Position numbers and translations under genes: made by a program
Notes under the pieces: model-generated
Told to the model about the DNA's origin: nothing
The model's input: the letters and a program-made list of their open reading frames with translations, nothing else
Databases searched by the model: none
Shown here: positions 5,364 through 8,768 of the stretch, one piece after another
Layout: each line of letters starts with the position of its first letter
Position numbering within the stretch: position 1 is the first letter of the stretch
From: Chloroflexota bacterium
GTDB taxonomy: Bacteria; Chloroflexota; Anaerolineae; Anaerolineales; Villigracilaceae
Length of the DNA stretch: 8,768 bases
Assembly (NCBI GenBank): GCA_021796155.1
Contig: JAJYOO010000073.1
Span: forward strand, 1-8,768
Direction: 5' to 3'

Positions 5364-6143
5364 TTATGCAGCCTGCCAATGTGGCTTCTGACCCATGAGT
5401 TGCACCCGATAAGGCCCTTCAATGTGGGAAAAATAGACGCGGGCGCCACTCTGGGCCGCACGCTCAATGAGCGCGGCCTTGCTGGCTTGCATCGTATCCG
5501 GCGCAGCCCATTCCACATTCCGGGCCGGCTCCGCAAATTCCAGTGGATGATGATACAGGTCACCAACAAAATAGGCTTCTGTTCCGCCTGCATGCAGGTG
5601 GAGGATTTGATGACCCGGCGACTCGCCCGGAGCCGGTAAAACAGTCAACCCCTCACCAAGGTCAAACGGACCATCCAATAGAGTCAGTAGGCCGTGTGAG
5701 TGAACTACTTTGAGCGTGTCATTTTCCAGTGCTCCGAATTGCTCCGGCTGCCAATCGCCGCGTCCCAAATAATGTCGAGCTTGGGGAAACGTTGGCACAC
5801 GGCGGTTATCAACAATGCGGGTGAGTCCATTGATATGATCCCAATGGGCGTGAGTGATGATTACATCACGGATGCCCGCCGCATCAATCTCCGCCGCCGT
5901 CAAAAGTTCCAGTAATGAGTGCGCCATGAAACCAGGAATTGCCATCTCAGCGGCGTCCCCGGGAAACTCATAGGCTGGGACATCAACGAGCACCGATTGC
6001 GCGCCAACTGCGATGTGATAACACAGGATCGGCACTTCTTCCACTTTTCCACTCATTGGGTGATCGCCCGGTAAGCCATACCATTCCGATGCATCGGCGC
6101 GCAGATAACCAATATTGAGAGGAGTGATTTTTGGAATGGACAT
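5364..6143 (-). CDS. Metallo-beta-lactamase-fold hydrolase
   Basis: A 259-residue dinuclear-metal hydrolase of the MBL fold, predicted to cleave an ester, lactone or thioester-type bond; the overall form is closest to the lactonase/glyoxalase-like branch rather than a beta-lactamase. Every metal ligand position is present: H98-x-H100-x-D102-H103 (THAHWDHINGL), H178 (ESPGHQ), D195 (FVGDLYHH) and H240 (YFSHIEG). No signal peptide is seen, so a cytoplasmic site is likely. The ATG at 6143 has GGAGG 9 nt upstream (6153-6157). The gene is convergent with the GNAT gene, 68 nt away. It has its own promoter in the preceding 244-nt gap, which also carries an intergenic repeat shared with attC-like site 1. 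The substrate is unknown. Confidence 0.92.
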   Translation of the reverse strand: MSIPKITPLNIGYLRADASEWYGLPGDHPMSGKVEEVPILCYHIAVGAQSVLVDVPAYEFPGDAAEMAIPGFMAHSLLELLTAAEIDAAGIRDVIITHAHWDHINGLTRIVDNRRVPTFPQARHYLGRGDWQPEQFGALENDTLKVVHSHGLLTLLDGPFDLGEGLTVLPAPGESPGHQILHLHAGGTEAYFVGDLYHHPLEFAEPARNVEWAAPDTMQASKAALIERAAQSGARVYFSHIEGPYRVQLMGQKPHWQAA

Positions 6144-6200
6144 AAGTTATAACCTCCAAGTCAACTCTGTTCCATACAGCGATAGCCCGTGTGCGTTCGC

Positions 6201-6259
6201 GAAGCATGGTGGCGGAGAAAGCGTGGACTCACTGTCCCCGTAGAAAAAACTCAAAGCCA
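6201..6259 (-). repeat. Dispersed intergenic repeat, copy B (inverted relative to copy A)
   Basis: The reverse complement aligns to 3833-3891 at 44 of 59 positions, including an exact 18-mer at 6242-6259. Similarity continues with GCGAACG (6194-6200). Near 6315 a weak counterpart of the left end of attC-like element 1 is seen (GCCGTCAAAGCG against GCCTAACAAAGCG). It may be a decayed attC-like element in the opposite direction, or an unrelated mobile repeat that landed in both places. It lies in the leader of the MBL gene. Confidence 0.55.
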
Positions 6260-6269
6260 AGTATAAGCC

Positions 6270-6298
6270 AATTTAGCAGGACGAATCTCCAACGTCAA
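6270..6298 (-). promoter_or_regulatory. Sigma-70-type promoter for the MBL hydrolase gene
   Basis: On the minus strand TTGACG (6298-6293, five of six to TTGACA) is separated by exactly 17 nt from TAAATT (6275-6270, four of six to TATAAT). It points at the ATG at 6143 and predicts a leader of about 120 nt containing repeat copy B. It is the best two-box promoter in the window. Confidence 0.5.
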
Positions 6299-6387
6299 GT
6301 ACCCGCTTTGACGGCTGGATGAGAAAAGCAAGGATCAGCGAGAGACAACTTATGATTTTCAGCAGAGATTTTAATCGCATACCAACT

Positions 6388-7056
6388 TTAGCTTTCTCCA
6401 AGCTGAGTCCTATCGGCGATTATTGCGTAGCGTTCGTCAATGACTTTTCTACCCCAATAATTAGGGTCATCGCTTAAATTCTGAACGGAGACAATCGTGA
6501 AAGAAGGCTGAAGCATTTCGGTAATTTCATCTGCATGCAAGCCTGAACCAGTTTCCCAATAGCCTTCAATTAAGAGTAACCGCCCCTTTGGTCTTAGAAA
6601 CTCAGCCCACTTTTGAAGCACTTGCCGAGGTTCCGGCAACGACCAAAGCAGATGTCGGCAGACAACAACATCAAATTGCCTGTCAGGTAAAAGGGGCGAC
6701 ACCGCATCCATGACGTGAAACTCGATCTGAAGTCCTCGCGTTGCTGCTTTTGCTTGTGCAAAAGAAATCATGGACGGCGATAAATCAATCCCTGTAACTT
6801 TATGCCCAAGCTCGGCAAGCACAACGCTCAATGACCCAGTCCCACAGCCAATATCCAAAATGGACGCGTTGGCATAGGGCAGACATTTTTTGAGAAAGGC
6901 TTCCCAAGTTTCAAGAATCAAGGGATCACGCAGACCATGATCCGGATCATCATCAAACGATGGTGCCACATTGTCCCAATATTGGCGCGACTCTTGTAAT
7001 CGTTTTTCATCGTTCAATTTGACATTCTCTTTTCCGAGGAAATGTCCAATCAACAC
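6388..7056 (-). CDS. Class I SAM-dependent methyltransferase
   Basis: A 222-residue Rossmann-fold methyltransferase using S-adenosylmethionine; the acceptor is unknown. The N-terminus QYWDNVAPSFDDDPDHGL (25-42) is typical of small-molecule methyltransferases of the UbiE/tellurite-resistance style. Motif I is ILDIGCGTGSLS (66-77), D91 ends the second strand (VTGIDLSPSM), FDVVVCRHLLWSL (128-140) is motif IV, and RPKGRLLLIEGYW (155-167) the following strand. The start is GTG at 7056, with AAGGA very close upstream (2-nt gap). TTG at 7053, or TTG 7017 after GGAAAAGAG, are alternatives, so the exact N-terminus is open. It lies 37 nt behind the SET-domain gene on the same strand, probably in one transcript. 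Confidence 0.9.
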   Translation of the reverse strand: MLIGHFLGKENVKLNDEKRLQESRQYWDNVAPSFDDDPDHGLRDPLILETWEAFLKKCLPYANASILDIGCGTGSLSVVLAELGHKVTGIDLSPSMISFAQAKAATRGLQIEFHVMDAVSPLLPDRQFDVVVCRHLLWSLPEPRQVLQKWAEFLRPKGRLLLIEGYWETGSGLHADEITEMLQPSFTIVSVQNLSDDPNYWGRKVIDERYAIIADRTQLGES

Positions 7057-7093
7057 ATTCCTTTGATGTAGATGCAGCTATTGCCAATGGACA

Positions 7094-7567
7094 TTATTTT
7101 TCCTTCCTCTTTAGCTTCTTTCCTGGCGCAAGCATCGTACCGCGGCAAGTCTTTGCCCCGCAATGACAGGCATAACGCTTTTCGGTTCCCTCGTCATCCT
7201 TGCCATCGCGCGTGAGGTTGTAATCATAAGTCAGCTCTTCGCCCTCCGCAATGGTCTTTATGGAATAAATAAATATCCGTTTCTTTTCCGTGAATGCCCT
7301 GCAATTTGGCTCGCACGAATGATTGATAAAGCGCGCATCATTGCCACTGACGGCTGCATCTATGACCGTGCGTTTGTCCACGACGAACAGAAGCACATGC
7401 GGATGCTCAGATGTATCGCCCGCGTAGCGTCGGTCAGCTTCCTCGGACGTGATGCGCTCACCGATATATTCAACAATGCGCGTCCCTTTGCGGATTCGCC
7501 GCGTGGCGAACACACCGAGTCCATGAATGGAGGAAGAGCGGACTTCAAACTTTGGCCTTTTCTGCAT
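7094..7567 (-). CDS. SET-domain protein-lysine N-methyltransferase
   Basis: A 157-residue stand-alone SET enzyme predicted to methylate lysine side chains with SAM. SET start: HGLGVFATRRIRKGTRIVEY (15-34), with IGE following. The cofactor and substrate core is NDARFINHSCEPNC (76-89) with N82 and H83, and GEELTYDY (109-116) holds the catalytic Y116. A post-SET zinc motif CHCGAKTC (134-141) supplies C134, C136 and C141, and C89 would complete the site as in eukaryotic SET enzymes. The C-terminus is very basic (KKLKRKEK), which could aid contact with nucleic acid or an acidic protein. The target is unknown; bacterial chromatin or ribosomal proteins are possibilities. The ATG at 7567 has no Shine-Dalgarno, but a TATAAT box 8 nt upstream suggests a leaderless mRNA. 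First gene of a likely pair with the methyltransferase. Confidence 0.93.
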   Translation of the reverse strand: MQKRPKFEVRSSSIHGLGVFATRRIRKGTRIVEYIGERITSEEADRRYAGDTSEHPHVLLFVVDKRTVIDAAVSGNDARFINHSCEPNCRAFTEKKRIFIYSIKTIAEGEELTYDYNLTRDGKDDEGTEKRYACHCGAKTCRGTMLAPGKKLKRKEK

Positions 7568-7575
7568 GGAAAGCG

Positions 7576-7581
7576 ATTATA
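7576..7581 (-). promoter_or_regulatory. -10 box placed for leaderless transcription of the SET gene
   Basis: A perfect TATAAT on the minus strand lies 8 nt from the ATG at 7567. Transcription normally starts about 7 nt after the box, so the mRNA would begin at or next to the start codon. No Shine-Dalgarno is present between them. The hexamer at 17-nt spacing (GGGATA) is not a recognisable -35. Confidence 0.45.
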
Positions 7582-7621
7582 GCATCGCGGTTCATCCCTA
7601 TCCCCTCTTCCCCTCTCCCCT

Positions 7622-7627
7622 TATAAT
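7622..7627 (+). promoter_or_regulatory. Candidate -10 box for the formimidoyltransferase gene
   Basis: A perfect TATAAT follows a pyrimidine-rich run (7601-7621, mostly C and T). It is divergent from the SET-gene box 40 nt away. The transcript would have a leader of about 90 nt holding the REP-like element and the octamer array. There is also GGAG and an ATG at 7636, opening a 51-codon frame with no recognisable product that overlaps the start of the transferase gene in another frame. Confidence 0.35.
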
Positions 7628-7638
7628 TGGAGATCATG

Positions 7639-7677
7639 GGTCTCGATACATGGCGCCTTGATGCCACTACTCGACCA
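7639..7677. repeat. REP-like palindromic element, copy 2
   Basis: The outer parts are GGTCTCGATAC (7639-7649) and CTACTCGACCA (7667-7677). The centre forms a small inverted repeat, TGGC (7651-7654) with GCCA (7662-7665). The right arm is identical to copy 1 at 2011-2021 and the left arm matches it at 9 of 11. The form agrees with a palindrome I know from intergenic DNA of several bacteria (recalled, not searched). It sits just upstream of the octamer array. Confidence 0.6.
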
Positions 7678-7680
7678 TTG

Positions 7681-7726
7681 AACTATCCAACCACCAAACT
7701 ATCTAACTACCCAACTACCAAACTAA
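7681..7726 (+). repeat. Octanucleotide tandem array ending at the formimidoyltransferase start codon
   Basis: Five exact 8-nt units begin at 7681, 7689, 7697, 7705 and 7713, followed by AACTAA and then ATG at 7727. Units are of the form AACYAYCN, for example AACTATCC and AACTACCA; only positions 4, 6 and 8 vary. No Shine-Dalgarno is found. This is the same class of array as the one before the alpha-glucosidase start. Confidence 0.8.
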
Positions 7727-8768
7727 ATGACCACTCAGCTCATCGAATGTATCCCCAACTTTTCCGAAGCGCGCCGGCCGGAAGTGATTGACCAGATCGT
7801 CGCGGCCATCACATCCGTCGAGGGCGTGAGATTGCTCGACCGTTCATCCGATCTCGATCACAACCGCACCGTGCTGACGTATGCTGGTCCGCCGGAAGCT
7901 GTTGAAGAAGCGGCGTTCCGCGCGATAAAGACCGCGTCCGAACTGATTGACTTGAATCATCACACAGGCGAACATCCGCGCATCGGCGCTACGGACGTTT
8001 GTCCGTTTGTGCCGATCTCCGGCGTGACAATGGACGATTGCATCGCGATGGCAAAGCGACTCGGCGAACGCGTCGGGCGCGAGTTGCAAGTCCCGGTTTA
8101 TTTGTACGAGTTTGCCGCCACACGTCCGGAGCGAACAAATTTAGAAAATATCCGCCGCGGACAATACGAGGGACTCAAGTCCGAGATCGAAACGAATCCC
8201 GAACGCAAGCCAGATTATGGTCCAGCGAAATTGGGAGCCGCAGGCGCGACCGTCATCGGTGCGCGCAATCCGCTGATTGCGTTCAATGTTTATTTGACAA
8301 CAGACGATGTGAGCATTGCCAAGAAAATCGCGAAGGCAATCCGCCAATCGTCGGGCGGGATGCGATATGTCAAATCGCTTGGATTGCTGGTTGAAGGACG
8401 CGCACAGGTCTCAATCAACCTCACAAACTTTCGCGAGTCACCGATTGGACGCGTGGTTGAAATGATTCGCCGCGAAGCGCAGCGTTATGGCATTGGAATT
8501 CATCACAGTGAACTCGTCGGACTTATCCCGCAAGATGCGTTGGTTGATGCGGCAGTTTGGTATACACAGCTCGATCAATTCAGCCTGGATCAAATTCTCG
8601 AAGCGCGACTTTATCAGAGCAGATCTTCGCAATTAAACGAATCTCAATCTGGGAATTCAAACGTTCCATTCCTCGACAATGTAGCGGCCGCGACTGCTGC
8701 TCCCGGCGGAGGTTCTGTTGCGGCTTACGCGGGCGCGCTCGGCGCGGCCCTGGTTGAAACGGGCTCGG
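7727..8768 (+). CDS. Glutamate formimidoyltransferase, fused to formimidoyl-THF cyclodeaminase domain (3' end cut)
   Basis: Moves the formimino group of formiminoglutamate (from histidine breakdown) to tetrahydrofolate; the C-terminal domain, where complete, releases ammonia to give 5,10-methenyl-THF. 347 codons are present without a stop. The transferase part covers about residues 1-300: LIECIPNFSEAR (5-16), SSDLDHNRTVLT, and HTGEHPRIGATDVCPFVP (79-96), where H83 corresponds to the catalytic His of the animal enzyme; later KLGAAGATVIGARNPLIAFN and SLGLLVEGRAQVSINLTN. A linker rich in Ser and Asn leads to the cyclodeaminase start, FLDNVAAATAAPGGGSVAAY (315-334). The fusion is as in animals and some bacteria. 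The ATG at 7727 is chosen because the fold begins at once and an octamer array ends there. No neighbouring histidine-utilisation gene is visible. Confidence 0.94.
   Translation, partial: MTTQLIECIPNFSEARRPEVIDQIVAAITSVEGVRLLDRSSDLDHNRTVLTYAGPPEAVEEAAFRAIKTASELIDLNHHTGEHPRIGATDVCPFVPISGVTMDDCIAMAKRLGERVGRELQVPVYLYEFAATRPERTNLENIRRGQYEGLKSEIETNPERKPDYGPAKLGAAGATVIGARNPLIAFNVYLTTDDVSIAKKIAKAIRQSSGGMRYVKSLGLLVEGRAQVSINLTNFRESPIGRVVEMIRREAQRYGIGIHHSELVGLIPQDALVDAAVWYTQLDQFSLDQILEARLYQSRSSQLNESQSGNSNVPFLDNVAAATAAPGGGSVAAYAGALGAALVETGS

Overview
The window looks like chromosomal DNA of a free-living bacterium, most likely Chloroflexota (Anaerolineae-like). That is inferred from the protein styles, mixed GC content, octamer strings in front of genes and a familiar intergenic palindrome; no rRNA or other marker settles it. 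No phage, transposase, CRISPR array, tRNA or rRNA was recognised.

Left block (1-2104, minus strand): a small cytochrome b5-like heme-binding protein is followed by a GH13 alpha-glucosidase that runs off the left edge. The short gap between them is built of 8-nt repeat units that end exactly at the glucosidase start codon. A REP-like palindrome lies inside the 5' part of the b5-like ORF.

Middle block (about 2350-5300, plus strand): an RDD-family membrane protein, a lipoprotein of unknown function, a zinc-ribbon protein with two helical repeats, and a GNAT acetyltransferase. Two attC-like elements (3678-3934 and 4617-4710) have matching ends but different centres and lengths. They bracket the zinc-ribbon gene exactly as integron recombination sites bracket a cassette, and the GNAT gene starts 15 nt after the second. 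No integrase is present, so the best reading is part of an integrase-less cassette cluster (CALIN).

Right block (5364-7567, minus strand): a SET-domain protein-lysine methyltransferase and a class I SAM methyltransferase probably share a transcript. After a 244-nt gap with a good promoter comes a metallo-beta-lactamase-fold hydrolase. That gap also holds an inverted, diverged copy of sequence found inside the first attC-like element, so the same repeat lies on both sides of the cassette region.

Right edge (7568-8768, plus strand): a glutamate formimidoyltransferase, fused to the start of a cyclodeaminase domain and cut by the window end, serves folate/histidine-derived one-carbon metabolism. 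Its start codon is abutted by a second octamer array of the same class as the one before the glucosidase.

The genes do not form one pathway. The most unusual content is non-coding: start-codon-abutting octamer arrays, attC-like sites, REP-like palindromes, and -10 boxes placed for leaderless or nearly leaderless transcripts.
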